Source: Purpureocillium takamizusanense
Lineage: Eukaryota > Ascomycota > Sordariomycetes > Hypocreales > Ophiocordycipitaceae
Direction of reading: 5' to 3'
DNA: 64,000 nt
Assembly (NCBI RefSeq): GCF_022605165.1
Contig: NC_063071.1
Coordinates: forward strand, 1,116,001 to 1,180,000
Shown piece by piece: positions 1 through 12,123 of this stretch. The first letter of the stretch is position 1; every line of letters begins with the position of its first letter. The notes under the pieces are model-generated. The model was given only the letters and a program-made list of their open reading frames with translations. It made no database searches and was not told the origin of the DNA. Both the position numbers and the translations under genes were made by a program.

Positions 1-1729
1 ATGACGAAACGTGCACCCTGTCCGCGCCGCCAAGCTCCACGCCACGGCGAGACAAGCTTCGACCTGCAGGCGCCGCGTCGGTGCAGCCCCCGATCCAATG
101 ATGCGTGTGAAACAGTCACTGGCTTTCTCGATGAACGGCATGGCGTTCGCCTGTGGTCGCATTCGTTGCTGTGTGACGGTCGCACGGCAGCAGTCTCGGA
201 CCGGGTTAGTAACTACAGTATACGTTAGTATTTCTTGCAGGCAAAAAAAATCCCGGGCACATCGATCGGAATTGTGCCCGTTTGCTCGACGACGACGAAG
301 ACGACGCTGACGCTGACGCATGCACGCGCCGGAGAGAGACATCAAGCAGTACCGGCTGCAGAGGTGGACCTTAGTACCTTACCTACCTGTCAGTGGAGAG
401 AGAGGAGGCCTCATGTCTGTGGGATCTGCCCCAATTGCCGTGCCGAGCCCGCCGCGCGCGAATTTGCCAAGACGCCGGTCAAACTGGCGCGCGTGTCCAG
501 AAGGATGGAAGGCTCACTTGTAAAACTTGTGAATAATATACCGAGAGCTGCGGCTTGGTACCTCACGACCGCCCGTTGCCGCTGCGGCTGCTGTTGTTGT
601 GTCGCTGACGCCCTCGGCGCTGGCAGTCCCAAAACTACAGGCTGCTGATCTGTACCTCTACGGAGCGCTGGACGCTGGTCTTCGAGCAGTCCATGCTTGT
701 ATCAAGACCACGTATTTCAGACAGATACGAGCAGTACGCATCCATGGACCTAGTTGGATACTTTCTCACCGTCAACCAGTCGTGCCGGCCCAAATCCATG
801 TCAATCTTTACTCAACTCGGCCTCCTCAAGCTGGAGGCCTGTTTACGGGTCTTGTGTGTCTGTTCTCATCATCATAACCCGCCTGGCACACCTCGACGCC
901 GCTGCCCATCGGACGAAACATCACGCTCAAACCAGATTTGCATCTCGTCCGTGACGAGCAACTGCTCACGTGCATCACCGTCATCTCGCTCACTACGAGC
1001 ACGCAGCTACTACGTACTACTCACGCCCACCTCAAGTTCCTCCCCTGGCTGCCTGTCGCTTGCCCACCGAGCGCTGCTGACTCGCGATCAGACCCCTCGA
1101 TGCTGTCCAATGGTGGTGGATGCTGCCCAGGCTGCTGTTCGTCGCTATCGTATAGCCCCATAACTACCCACCCACTTACTCCTTCGTGTCGCGGTTTCAG
1201 GCCCTCCGATCGCCAGGGCGCGCTTGGGCACCGCAACTGCATCCGGCACGGGCCAATATCCCGCGCATGGGGGGAACGTTGCGCTTACTAAATTGGCGAT
1301 ACCGCGGGCCGCTGGCAAATCTTCATGCTGGGGCACGTCAAGTCGACGCCGGTTCACAATGCTGTCATGTTCTACCGCATATAGTAGCAGTGTACTTCGT
1401 AGCTTGATTCTTTGCAAAAAGCAGTCCAAGGCTTTCAAAAGTGGCAACGTAACCAGGGCCTTGATTCTCACGCTGCAGGTCGTAGACGTAATGGATTCGT
1501 TAAATCGAACCCTTGACAAAACTCCGCCCACCACGCAACTCGCAAGCCTTCCCTGGCTGATTTAGAAGCATGCCCGCGCGCCTGGACCTCGCAATTGCGG
1601 CTTGGTGCATTGCCCGCGCCTGTCCTTCCATGTCCTTTGAAAAGCAGATGCCAACTCCGTCGCTGTGACCTCGAGGTTACAAATTCTGCACCTCGCAACA
1701 TTCGTCCGCCATAACCATTCCTTGGGAGT
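1..1729. other. Intergenic region, left edge
   Basis: No open frame here has recognisable protein character, and frames on both strands are short and mutually overlapping. A GAC-rich stretch near 289-320 is low complexity. The right end is the 3' flank of the minus-strand ubiquitin protease gene. Nothing else is seen. Confidence 0.6.
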
Positions 1730-3898
1730 CTACTGAGCCAATGGCCCCGACTGAGAATCATTTGTGTCGTCCGGCAAGTCGCCGTCGCCATCTTCCGGCA
1801 GCGGTATATCTTCCGGACCGTTTCGCTTGGTGAGATTGTTGCTTGAAACGATGTTGTCGTGGTCGCGTACTGGCTCTTCTACGGCCAACCCCTCCACCGC
1901 CTCGCCCTCAAAGCCCGGCGTGGCCGTCTTACTAGCTTCAGTATCTTCGCTGGGTTGCAGCTCTCCGGCGTCGTCCATGCTCTCCGCCTCGTTGTGAAGC
2001 ACCATGCTCGGGTCGACACACTCATAAAAGAGCATGAAAACGCCTGGCGACAAAGATTGAACTGTTTCTTCATCCACCTTGGCGACGTTGTGGTCGCTGA
2101 GCCTCCACCAGCCTGCATTCTTGCCTTGCGACGATCGAGAGCATCGCGTCTTGTCGCTGGTGCTTTGGGAGTCATCATCGATGTTGTCCTCCATCGCAGG
2201 AGAAGACTCTCGGCTGTCCCAACTCTCATCTGTATCCTCAGCGCCAGGATATCGTCGATAGCATATGTAGTGGCCATTTTCATGCCGACCCGCATGTGTG
2301 ACCGCTGCTCGGAGTTCGTAGATGGGTCCTGTAAGTCGCGACGGCATCAAGTCTCCGGCCACCATCGAAGCCTTGGGGTCTGATTGCCACTGCTCCTCGC
2401 TTTCTTCCGGGGACCAGTCCTGCGAGTACAGCCTCGAATTGTCGCTGCTTCCCAGGCACCATGGCCCGAGATCAAGCGTCATGGGAAAGCTCACGGGAGC
2501 TGAGTTTTTGATCATGTCGAATGTTGTCGGGTCGAAAACCGATCGGTTCACATGGATGGCAAGGCTCTGTGGCGGTCTGGCAATGACGATTTGTTTCGTC
2601 TTTGTCGAGCTGACTTTGCTCTGATTCGAAATCTTGCATTTCTCCGCCAACGTCTTGTCCTCAAAGTCGTCGTCTTCGAGGGCGGCTTCTACAGCCTCTA
2701 GCCGGCGGCGAGGCTCGAGCAGCTGTTCAGCCTGGGAGCCGCTCTCCTGCATCATATCCAGCAATTTTGTCAGGAGTCTCTGCGCCTTAAGCAGAGTGCA
2801 TTTCGGGCACTCCACGCCTTCGATCGCCTCCACTTTGCTGTACGCATCCAGCCTCTCGTACAAGTCGTGTCGATTTTTGTCAAGGCCGAGGCTGAGGGTC
2901 AGGCAGTTGAATGGAATCATGGACAGCCCCTCGGAAAACCCACACTGCACGCACGCGACACGCTGGGCGAGCAGCCCTTCCAACGGATTGCGCAGCGGCT
3001 TGATCGCAGAAAGATCCGGACTCGAGGGCAGGCTCTGGTACCCGCTGTCATCACTATGCTGGCTGGCAGTAGCTGAGCCATCCTTTGTACCGTCAGACTC
3101 GAGGCCGGAGAACCTCCGTGTCTCTATGAAGGCTTTTGCAACGGCCTTGTCGATGTCGTCGAGCATCTTGGAGAAGTATTCCTGCGCGTCCTGCTGCGTA
3201 CAGGTACTCATGGACTTGAGTAGGCTCGGTGTCCATATCGTCTTCCCGTTGTTGGCCAAATCGTTCAGGTCTTCGATGAGAACTCGGAGGGTCTGGGCGA
3301 CGTTTCGGTCGGCGCTGTCCGACCCAACGGCCCGCACGCAGGCAGAGAGATAATCCGAAAATGATTCCAGGGAGGCCATTCCCTGGAGAATGCTATTTTG
3401 ATAGCACGAATTGTCGCGGTTGCCCAGTCCAGGTGGTCGGTTGTGATCGAGCTTCAATCCCAGAACACTGCCCGTCATGGACAAGGCTCGGGTTCTGGCT
3501 TGGAAGACCGTGGCAACAATACCGCCGGGGCGGTCCAACCCCAATATCCTTCTCATAGCTTCGCTTTTCGCCGCATGTGTGGCGGATCGCGTGTCGGATG
3601 TCGGTCGAGGGGCCAGCGGCGGATTAAGCCAGTCGTCGATGGCGAACAGGATCGGCCCGGGCACAGCATAAACTAGCCAGCCCCATAGAAATGAACCCGT
3701 TGAGTTGAAAGCCCCTTCGAGCGAAGATTGCGGGCTATATAATTTGTAGATGACAGTGACTAGGAGCGCGAGCCCGGTGAGAACCACGGCGGGCTCGCTC
3801 CAGCGGTCGGAGATGCGATCGTGCGCGTACGGCGAGCGTCGGTGAGCCGTCGATCGAGCTTCGTAAAAGTTACCAAACTCGGTCTGTTGAGAATTCAT
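1730..3898 (-). CDS. Membrane-anchored ubiquitin-specific protease (USP/UBP family)
   Basis: Predicted cysteine protease that removes ubiquitin from proteins. One exon, 722 residues when read from the ATG at 3898 (MNSQQTEF); the frame stays open to an ATG at 4042, but that extension has no clear domain and the inner start is preferred. Two hydrophobic segments lie near residues 36-53 and 69-89, so the protein is probably membrane-anchored, as in yeast Ubp1. The Cys box GLGNRDNSCYQNS puts the nucleophile near residue 165. A zinc-ribbon-like pair is seen (CVQC and CPKC), and the His box is HAGRHENGHYICYRR, followed by a terminal GVFMLFYEC strand. The middle and the C-terminal tail are acidic and serine-rich, probably disordered. 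It is divergent to the trimethyllysine dioxygenase gene. Family assignment is firm; the ortholog and membrane are inferred. Confidence 0.88.
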   Translation of the reverse strand: MNSQQTEFGNFYEARSTAHRRSPYAHDRISDRWSEPAVVLTGLALLVTVIYKLYSPQSSLEGAFNSTGSFLWGWLVYAVPGPILFAIDDWLNPPLAPRPTSDTRSATHAAKSEAMRRILGLDRPGGIVATVFQARTRALSMTGSVLGLKLDHNRPPGLGNRDNSCYQNSILQGMASLESFSDYLSACVRAVGSDSADRNVAQTLRVLIEDLNDLANNGKTIWTPSLLKSMSTCTQQDAQEYFSKMLDDIDKAVAKAFIETRRFSGLESDGTKDGSATASQHSDDSGYQSLPSSPDLSAIKPLRNPLEGLLAQRVACVQCGFSEGLSMIPFNCLTLSLGLDKNRHDLYERLDAYSKVEAIEGVECPKCTLLKAQRLLTKLLDMMQESGSQAEQLLEPRRRLEAVEAALEDDDFEDKTLAEKCKISNQSKVSSTKTKQIVIARPPQSLAIHVNRSVFDPTTFDMIKNSAPVSFPMTLDLGPWCLGSSDNSRLYSQDWSPEESEEQWQSDPKASMVAGDLMPSRLTGPIYELRAAVTHAGRHENGHYICYRRYPGAEDTDESWDSRESSPAMEDNIDDDSQSTSDKTRCSRSSQGKNAGWWRLSDHNVAKVDEETVQSLSPGVFMLFYECVDPSMVLHNEAESMDDAGELQPSEDTEASKTATPGFEGEAVEGLAVEEPVRDHDNIVSSNNLTKRNGPEDIPLPEDGDGDLPDDTNDSQSGPLAQ

Positions 3899-4441
3899 GC
3901 TGCTAACTGTATAGGCCCTCAAGACTGCGAGTCGAGCTAGGGCCGAGCAGGGGTTATGCAGAAGACCGAATGTGACAAAGCAACAGCTGCCATGGCCAGT
4001 AAACGGTTGTCGGGTCGGTTTGCGGTTTGGACGTGGTGTCAAGGCCTCGACGAGCGCGTGTGTCTCGGTTTCAGTATCGCTAGAGGCAGGCTGAACAACT
4101 GGAGCAACGACCGCAGGACCATCAAGTGCCCGTCTCCGTGTTGGAGGTACGATGCTGCTGAATCATCATCAGGCTGTGTTGCAGCGGTTCGGATTATCTT
4201 GGGTTCCCGTAGGGATGACTGGAAGCGACGTTGCAGTGGCTCACGTGCACTGGGCCGACCGCGTGGGGCCGCATGGGGCCCTGCCATTACGGTGCAGTGG
4301 GGTTACAGTGTACTTCCAGTCGTACACATACTGAGCCCTCGGCCCTCCTAGAACCACTTACAGCTCAACCCGCTTCCATGACTGTGCTGCTGTACCCTTG
4401 AGAAGCCGATTCTTTCCAGCTCCCCGTCATGTCTCTTTTCG
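3899..4441. other. Divergent intergenic region between ubiquitin protease and dioxygenase
   Basis: This stretch separates two divergent genes and must hold both promoters. It includes an upstream extension of the protease frame to 4042 that I do not take as coding. No clear TATA box or other regulatory site was recognised. Confidence 0.45.
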
Positions 4442-6204
4442 TTGGAACACAATGCAGGGCATTCGGGTACGCCACATGTTGATTTTGTCCGCCACTGGCT
4501 CGTCACTGACTGCCACAGCTCAATCACACGGCGAGTCGCGAGGGGCCGAGGTCTGAATGCTGTGCGAAAATTCCCGGTCACACAGCGGACAACTCGATCT
4601 TATGCCACATCCCTGGAAACGGACTGGCGAGGCTTCGTTCTCGCGAATAATGGCTCTGGGAAGGAGAGCCGGACCCGGCTGTCAGTCTCAATAAGCCCTC
4701 CGTAGTAGGCGACACTGACAGGACTCACTTAGGTCCAAGCTATGGCTGCGGTATGAGTTTCCCTATACTTGCTGACCAGGGTAACATGAGGCTGATGTAC
4801 TCAGTGACAACTGCCGCTGTGATGAATGTGTTAATCAAGATACAATGCAAAGGAATTTTGACACATTCGAGGTGCGACCCCTTGTCGTGGCTCGAGCCGA
4901 CGCGCATGTGTTCTCACATCACCAAGGTCCCGCAGAATGTTGAGGCCAAGGATATCAAACAAAGCAGTGAGGGTGTCGAAGTCCTATGTATGTCAGTTCT
5001 TATTCATAAAAGCTCCGCTATTGACATTCACTCAGGGTCGGATTCGCACAAGAGCTGGTACACTTGGGATTGGCTTCTGTCAACCGTTCCCGGCAACGAG
5101 AAATATTCGAGGCTGTCACACGAAGCGTGAGTTGCTGATTCCGAAGCGATTTGAGTAGGTCAGTCTAATGAAAAGAAACTCAGAGACAAGACGATGTGGG
5201 ACTGCAGCATTGCACAGAGAGCCCCGGAAGTCTCCTTTGACGACGTGATGGCTGGCAACAATACCCGAGGCATGGCCGACTTAACCTCCAAGATTGTAAG
5301 TGACTGGCCCTTCGGAAGGGATCTCGAGTTAACGAGATAGTACACGTATGGGCTCTGCTTTGTCGCGGGCACGCCCAAGACACCAGAGGCGACCAACAGC
5401 CTGCTCGAGCGCATCGGGCCAGTCCGCCACACGCACTACGGAGGGTTCTATGACTTTGTTCCCGACCTTGCCAAGGCAGACACTGCGTATACCAACCTGG
5501 CCCTCGCCGCTCACACCGACACGACGTACTTTACCGAGCCGGCAGGCCTACAAGCGTTCCATATGCTCTCACACACCCCGCCACCGAACAGTACCGGCGC
5601 GGAGGGCGCGCTGGGCGGCCAGTCGCTCCTCGTCGACGGATTTAACGCGGCGCAGTTGCTGCGCAAAGAATCACCCAACGATTACGACGTATTGCGCAGC
5701 GTCAACATTCCCTGGCATGCCAGCGGCAACGAGGGCGTCGCGATCGCACCGGACAGGGCTTACCCGGTTCTCGAGGCTCGCGGCGAGGCGCTGCAGCGGG
5801 TGCGATGGAACAACGACGATCGAGGTGTTGTCCCGTTGACGGTCGATGTGGACGAGTGGTACCGCGCCGCGCGGAAGTGGAACGAGATTCTGAGAAGGAA
5901 GCAGAGCGAATTCTGGTTCCAACTCGAGCCGGGTCGCGTGCTGAGTATGTTCCGTCCCGGCTCTCGCCGTCCGCAACACAGTGCTGACCCGAAAGCAGTC
6001 TTCGACAACTGGCGCGTTTTGCACGGTCGTAGTGCGTTTGAGGGACTAAGACGCATCTGCGGTGGCTACAGTGAGTTTTTATCGACTGCCTCTGATCCGT
6101 TGCTAACAAACTGGGCAGTCAACCGCGACGACTTCATCTCTCGGTGGAAGACGTCCAACTTCCCCAGCCAAGAGGTCATCGGCTCCAACATGCAGCTCAA
6201 ATAG
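4442..6204 (+). CDS. cbs-1: Trimethyllysine dioxygenase (carnitine biosynthesis), 9 exons
   Basis: Fe(II)/2-oxoglutarate oxygenase that hydroxylates N6-trimethyllysine, the first step of carnitine synthesis, normally mitochondrial. Exons by splice signals and frame: 4442-4680, 4733-4750, 4805-4871, 4927-4987, 5036-5126, 5184-5295, 5341-5944, 5999-6070, 6119-6204, giving 449 residues. The start is the first ATG in frame, followed by an Arg-rich presequence-like stretch. The joined exons rebuild family motifs across junctions: WLRDNCRCDECVNQDT (zinc-binding N-domain), SHKSWYTWDWL, the iron ligands H254 and D256 (AHTDTTYF), distal H406 (NWRVLHGRSAF) and CGGYINRDDF. Exon 2 is only 18 nt, and intron 4872-4926 ends in the less common AAG. 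Gamma-butyrobetaine dioxygenase is a relative, but the HGRSAF...CGGY signature fits the trimethyllysine enzyme. The symbol follows the Neurospora name. Confidence 0.9.
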
Positions 6205-7033
6205 ATCACTGACGTGTTGACTGAACAACCCAATGAATAGACATACGTACCTACAAAGCGTCGGCTCCCCCTCCTCGCTTGGGAGCACAGCACTCCACTG
6301 GGAGCTTGTCTCCCGGGGGGGTGGTGGTGGAGGCATCGGGCTGAGGATCGGTGTCCGAGTCAGGGCACGGAAAGCCATTGTGTACAGTATACTTCAAACC
6401 GAATGACCCCCGCCGCTCCGCCGCGGCGGCCTCCGTTTTCAAGCGTCGGCGGTTCCACAGGCTCGTTCGACACGCCGACGGTACGAGCGAATTACCTACG
6501 TAGGACATGCCGCAGAGACGCATCCTTGTCGTGTGGCCGGGAGGTTGCGGCGGGTCTGGCGCAGCTTGGCAGGAGAGCCGCCGTAAAAAACGCCGCCGGC
6601 CGTTGCATAGAAGACGGCCGGCAGAAAGCGAGCGTAATCGTGATAGGCCCGCATGTCCATGATGCGCGGCTCCACTCGTTCTGCGGACAAAATGGTGGTA
6701 AAGCCTGGTGGCACATGGCGCGACGCTGGGCGGATACTCGGGCGCGGCATCGACGTAATGGCCCAGCAGCGCTTCTGGGGGCGAGGATGGATGGGGGTAA
6801 TGGGTCTTGGTGAACTAATAAATGTCGCACACGGCGGCAGGCGGTGACGACTCGGGTACTACATAGACTGTACATTGTATAAGACGTGTTGCTGCCCATC
6901 TTGTCTTGAAACACAGGCTATTCTTTGCCGTGCCCATCTCAGTCGTCTCTTATCGCCATCATCCCCCACCATTGCCCCTCCAACAGCGCACGACAGCCGT
7001 TAACAGTACGACGACCGAGCAACACCAGACACC
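6205..7033. other. Intergenic region upstream of the short-chain dehydrogenase
   Basis: No coding signal. A C/G-rich stretch lies near 6310-6335. A TATAAG element at 6878-6883 is about 155 nt before the dehydrogenase start and could be its core promoter. The leader just before the ATG is C/A-rich, typical of fungal 5' untranslated regions. Confidence 0.5.
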
Positions 7034-8088
<1,055 letters not shown>

Positions 8089-8456
8089 GCGATTGAAGTC
8101 GGTCGCATCGAGAGGGACTGGACTAGAATGACGAATTACGACGGATGGCCGGTCGGTCGGATAGATGGTTGAATTGGATATGATTGCATAGAGCAGGCTC
8201 AGAATACTATACCCACTCTGCCGTCGTCGCCGCGACACTGCTGCAATTTGAGCGGGCGCTGTGCCGTGCTGGTGACGTCGTCGGCACGCAGGACGCAATT
8301 GCCCACCCTGACACGAAGCGATTGGTAGGTACGTAATAAACGGGGGGACGCACAGGTGCCACCAAGTGCCAAGGTGCGTTCGGTTGCCTTGCGTGCAGGC
8401 AGGCGTTCGAGACGAGCTCCGGGTGGCATTCGGTACTAGCGGGGAGGATCAAACCC

Positions 8457-8480
8457 ATGATGGATCCATGAATCCATCAT
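8457..8480. repeat. Short inverted repeat, 9-nt arms
   Basis: Arms ATGATGGAT (8457-8465) and ATCCATCAT (8472-8480) are perfect reverse complements separated by six bases. It lies in the gap between the short-chain dehydrogenase and calcineurin. It could be a chance hairpin; no function is assigned. Confidence 0.5.
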
Positions 8481-8917
8481 GCATTGCGTGCAAGGCAACA
8501 AGGCAGTCAGCGGCGGCCTCTTCCCGGTGGGGCAGGACTTTTGGCAGGCACCCGACCGGACCGACGCCTGATGAGTGATGCGGCCGCCTCCAGCGATGGA
8601 TGGTGCGCGGCATGGCGGGTTGGCGGGGTAAAATTTCCCTCGAGCTGAGGTGAGGTTCCATTCCTCCAGGTCGAGGTGTTGCCCGCCCCAGCTTGCCCAG
8701 ACAGCTGGGGGTGCTGGGCGGCTGCATTGGATGGATACAATCCCTGGCCCAGCGCTGCTGACCCCTGATTACAGTTCTGTGCGGGAGCAATGCCCGCCCG
8801 GGCACCCGCAGGCCGACCCGAGCGTCCACCCGCCCGACGTGGGTGGCGACCAGAAGGCTTGGGGGCTGGGCCTTGATAGCTTTTGGCAGCGCATGCTTTG
8901 ACGGGTGAGCGCATATA

Positions 8918-8939
8918 GGTAGGTACCTAGGTACCTACC
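8918..8939. repeat. Perfect 22-nt palindrome built on CCTAGG/GGTACC
   Basis: The sequence reads the same on both strands over 22 nt, centred between 8928 and 8929 on CCTAGG with flanking GGTACC sites. Related CTAGGTACC words occur in other gaps of this window (near 40920-40930 and 60120-60131), so it may be a recurring promoter word rather than a unique site. About 625 nt upstream of the calcineurin start. Confidence 0.6.
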
Positions 8940-9563
8940 ACGCATCTCTACTCCGAGGGGCCTCAAAAAGCACTTCGTGCCAACTGGCCGCGGCGGCGCG
9001 AGCTCTGCCCGCTGAGCGACAGTGTCGCTGCCGCCTACCTTTGTACTGAGGTATCCTGCCGGCAGGGCGCTGGGCGAACAGCAGAGCGCGCGCAGCAACA
9101 GCAGCAGCATCAAAGGCCCCTCGCCAACCAGGTGATGAAATAGAGGGGAAAAGACCCGACGGCAGGGGCCCTGATTGGGCCGCGCCCGGTCCCCCGCCAC
9201 CCGTGCTGTGCTGTGATCCATGGAGCCCAGCAGCCAAGCCAGCTGCCTCTTCCCCTTTGCATCCAATCCTCGCCTCCATCCGTAGCTCGGCTTTTTTACT
9301 CGTACATTGTCTTATTTTGACACGGGCTGTCTCGACAAGCTTCAACTCTCGCTGGCCGTGAGCTCCTCCTGCCCACCGTCCCTGGTGACCCCTCTGCACC
9401 GCGCCCGCCTTCCGAGAGCCGCCGTCCGAGCCGCCCCTCGCACACACCGCCGCACCGAGGACGACAACGGCTTCCCCCCGTTGGCGAAACCCTCCGAGGC
9501 CGTCCGCTCCCCTCCACCGTCCAGCGCGCTCGCCCGAGAGCCGCTGAAGCCCTCTCGCCCACC

Positions 9564-11487
9564 ATGGATCACGACGGCGAGACCCCGTCCGTCGAGGTGC
9601 GCCGCGCCCAGCAGGTCGACAATGCCATCCGCGCCATCCAGGAGAAGAAGCCGGTCCCGGAGATTGACTTTACTCTCCATACCATGGAGGACGGGACCCA
9701 AGTGAGCACGCTCGAGCGCGTATGCAAAGGTGAGTCTTGTTCTCTCCGCGCTGTTGCACGAGTAGCCATTCGCCATAGGGAGAAGCGCTCGCTGCCCATT
9801 GCAGTGCGACCGCCGCTGACCGTTGTCGCGTGCCCGCAGACGTCCAAGCCCCCGCCATGCACAAGCCCACCGATGAGCAATTCTACCACGACGACACCCG
9901 CAGCAAGCCCGACATCAACTTCCTCAAGCAGCACTTCTACCGTGAGGGACGCCTGACCGAGGAGCAGGCCCTCTTCATCCTAACGAAGGGCACCGAGCTG
10001 CTCCATGCCGAGCCCAACCTCCTCGAGATGGACGCCCCCATCACCGTCTGCGGCGACGTCCATGGCCAGTACTACGACTTGATGAAGCTCTTCGAGGTCG
10101 GCGGCGACCCGGCCGAGACGCGCTACCTCTTCCTCGGCGACTACGTCGACCGTGGCTACTTCAGCATCGAATGCGTCCTCTACCTCTGGTCGCTCAAGAT
10201 CCATTACCCCAAGACGCTGTGGTTGCTGCGGGGCAACCACGAGTGTCGCCACCTGACGGATTACTTCACCTTTAAGCTCGAGTGTAAACACAAGTACTCC
10301 GAGGCCGTCTACGAGGCCTGCATGGATTCGTTTTGCAGCCTGCCCCTGGCGGCCGTCATGAACAAGCAGTTCCTCTGCATCCACGGCGGTTTGAGTCCGG
10401 AGCTGCACACCCTCGATGACTTACGAAACGTGCGTACCCAGCGCTCACCCCTCCGCAACGACTTCCCTTGAACGCTACCCAGCTAACTGTATCTCTAGAT
10501 TGATCGCTTCAGAGAGCCTCCCACTCAGGGTCTCATGTGTGACATCCTATGGGCGGACCCCCTCGAGGACTTTGGTCAGGAGAAGACGAGCGATTACTTC
10601 CTGCACAACCACGTGCGGGGCTGCTCGTACTTCTTCTCGTATCCCGCCGCGTGTGCCTTCCTGGAAAAGAACAACTTGCTATCCGTCATTCGCGCGCACG
10701 AGGCCCAGGACGCCGGGTACCGCATGTACCGAAAGACGCGTACAACGGGCTTCCCTAGCGTCATGACCATCTTCTCCGCGCCCAACTACCTCGACGTCTA
10801 CAATAACAAGGCGGCTGTTCTCAAGTACGAGAACAACGTCATGAATATTCGCCAGTTCAACTGCACGCCGCACCCGTACTGGCTGCCCAACTTCATGGAC
10901 GTCTTCACCTGGTCGCTGCCTTTCGTCGGCGAGAAGATCACGGACATGTTGATCGCCATCCTAAGCACGTGCTCTGAGGAGGAGCTCAAGGAGGAGACGC
11001 CGTCGTCAACGTCACCGCACTCGCCGACGACATCGACGGTCAGCGACGACCCCAACTCAATCGAGTTCAAGCGGAGGGCAATCAAGAACAAGATTCTTGC
11101 CATTGGACGGATGTCCCGGGTGTTCCAGGTCCTGCGAGAAGAGTCGGAAAAGGTTACGGAGCTCAAGACTGTTTCTGGCGGCAGGCTGCCTGCCGGCACG
11201 CTGATGCTGGGCGCCGAGGGCATCAAAAACGCCATTAGCTCGTTTGAGGACGCGCGCAAGGTCGATCTACAGAATGAGCGCCTGCCCCCCAGCCACGAGG
11301 AGGTGGTGAAGCACCAGGAGGAGGAGCGTGCGACGGCCCTACAGAAGGCAGCCCAGGATGCTGAGAACGACAAGAAGGTCCAGCAGCTTGCGCGGAGGCT
11401 GAGCACGTGAGTTTGCTCACCTGTCAAGACTGAGCTGAGGCTCGGCAGTACTGACTGACCGACTCTAGGGATCGAAAGCACCGATAG
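9564..11487 (+). CDS. cnaA: Calcineurin catalytic subunit A (Ca2+/calmodulin-dependent Ser/Thr phosphatase 2B)
   Basis: Protein phosphatase 2B catalytic subunit, acting with calcineurin B and calmodulin in calcium and stress signalling. Exons 9564-9729, 9840-10429, 10499-11406 and 11469-11487 give 560 residues. The metallophosphatase motifs are complete: [30 protein letters not shown], and [11 protein letters not shown]. After the catalytic core come the calcineurin-B-binding helix region, a Ser/Thr-rich linker ([11 protein letters not shown]), the calmodulin-binding helix ([16 protein letters not shown]) and an autoinhibitory segment ([16 protein letters not shown]). The last exon is only six codons; without that splice the protein would end at LST, with little effect. 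First-intron removal joins VCK to DVQAPAMH, matching the family. Single-copy in most fungi and a target of FK506 and cyclosporin. Confidence 0.96.
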
Positions 11488-12123
11488 GCACGAACAGCGC
11501 TTCGGGGCGGGAGGCGGCAACCAACGACTTGGGGGGCGTTGGAGGGGATGAAAATGACGAATGTACCGGGATGCCGGCGCCAGAGCGACGAGATATACCA
11601 CAAGATGTACATTCGGCTTTCGTCTGCATCACGGTCATTGCGAGGATACGGGCCCTGTGGCAAGTGTGCGAGTAGCTCCGTCGAGTGGGCCAGTCGCGCG
11701 ACTTTAGGTGAGCCGGGTGAGCCATGCAGGTGTGGGCGCTCAGCCGAGGCGAGGCTAGGTATTTCTGCAGCATAATAGCAGGTGCGGCTAGCTTAGCACC
11801 GTAGACGGCCGTATTTTTATTAGTTCTCGCGTTATATAGGTCATCGCGGCTCCCTCGATCAAGGTCGTCGAGACCATCTTTCCATCTCACTGTCCTAATC
11901 TTGTACTATAGCGCATTGAAAATAGCATAAAGTGCAAGATTTGGTATACTATGTAGTCTTTAACGTAGCACGTCGAAGCCCCCGCGGCTAACGTACTAGG
12001 TGCACATGCCGTGTGAAGTATTGCTAGCCTGGAGATGCCAATGGTGCACGATGTAGCTAATCGTTAGAAGTTGTTGAGCCTGGAAGGCCGTTCAACGATT
12101 CCGGATCCTGACCATGGTCGATG
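11488..12123. other. Convergent gap between calcineurin and the polyketide synthase
   Basis: Both flanking genes end here (calcineurin from the left, polyketide synthase from the right). The right half is more AT-rich than its surroundings. No gene or repeat is recognised. Confidence 0.5.

Larger units (their letters stand above)
8089..9563. other. Long intergenic region and probable calcineurin promoter/leader
   Basis: No gene is recognised. The left half holds a hairpin-forming inverted repeat (8457-8480) and the middle a perfect 22-nt palindrome (8918-8939). The last 250 nt before the calcineurin ATG are C-rich with few A residues, like a long 5' untranslated leader. The open frames here are GC-driven shadows. 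Confidence 0.5.

Noticed and set aside
2634..3353. 239-codon plus-strand frame opposite the ubiquitin protease
   Set aside because: Serine-rich antisense shadow; catalytic Cys and His boxes are in the minus-strand frame.
3899..4042. N-terminal extension of the ubiquitin protease to an ATG at 4042
   Set aside because: The extra 48 residues have no domain character; the inner ATG gives a normal family N-terminus.
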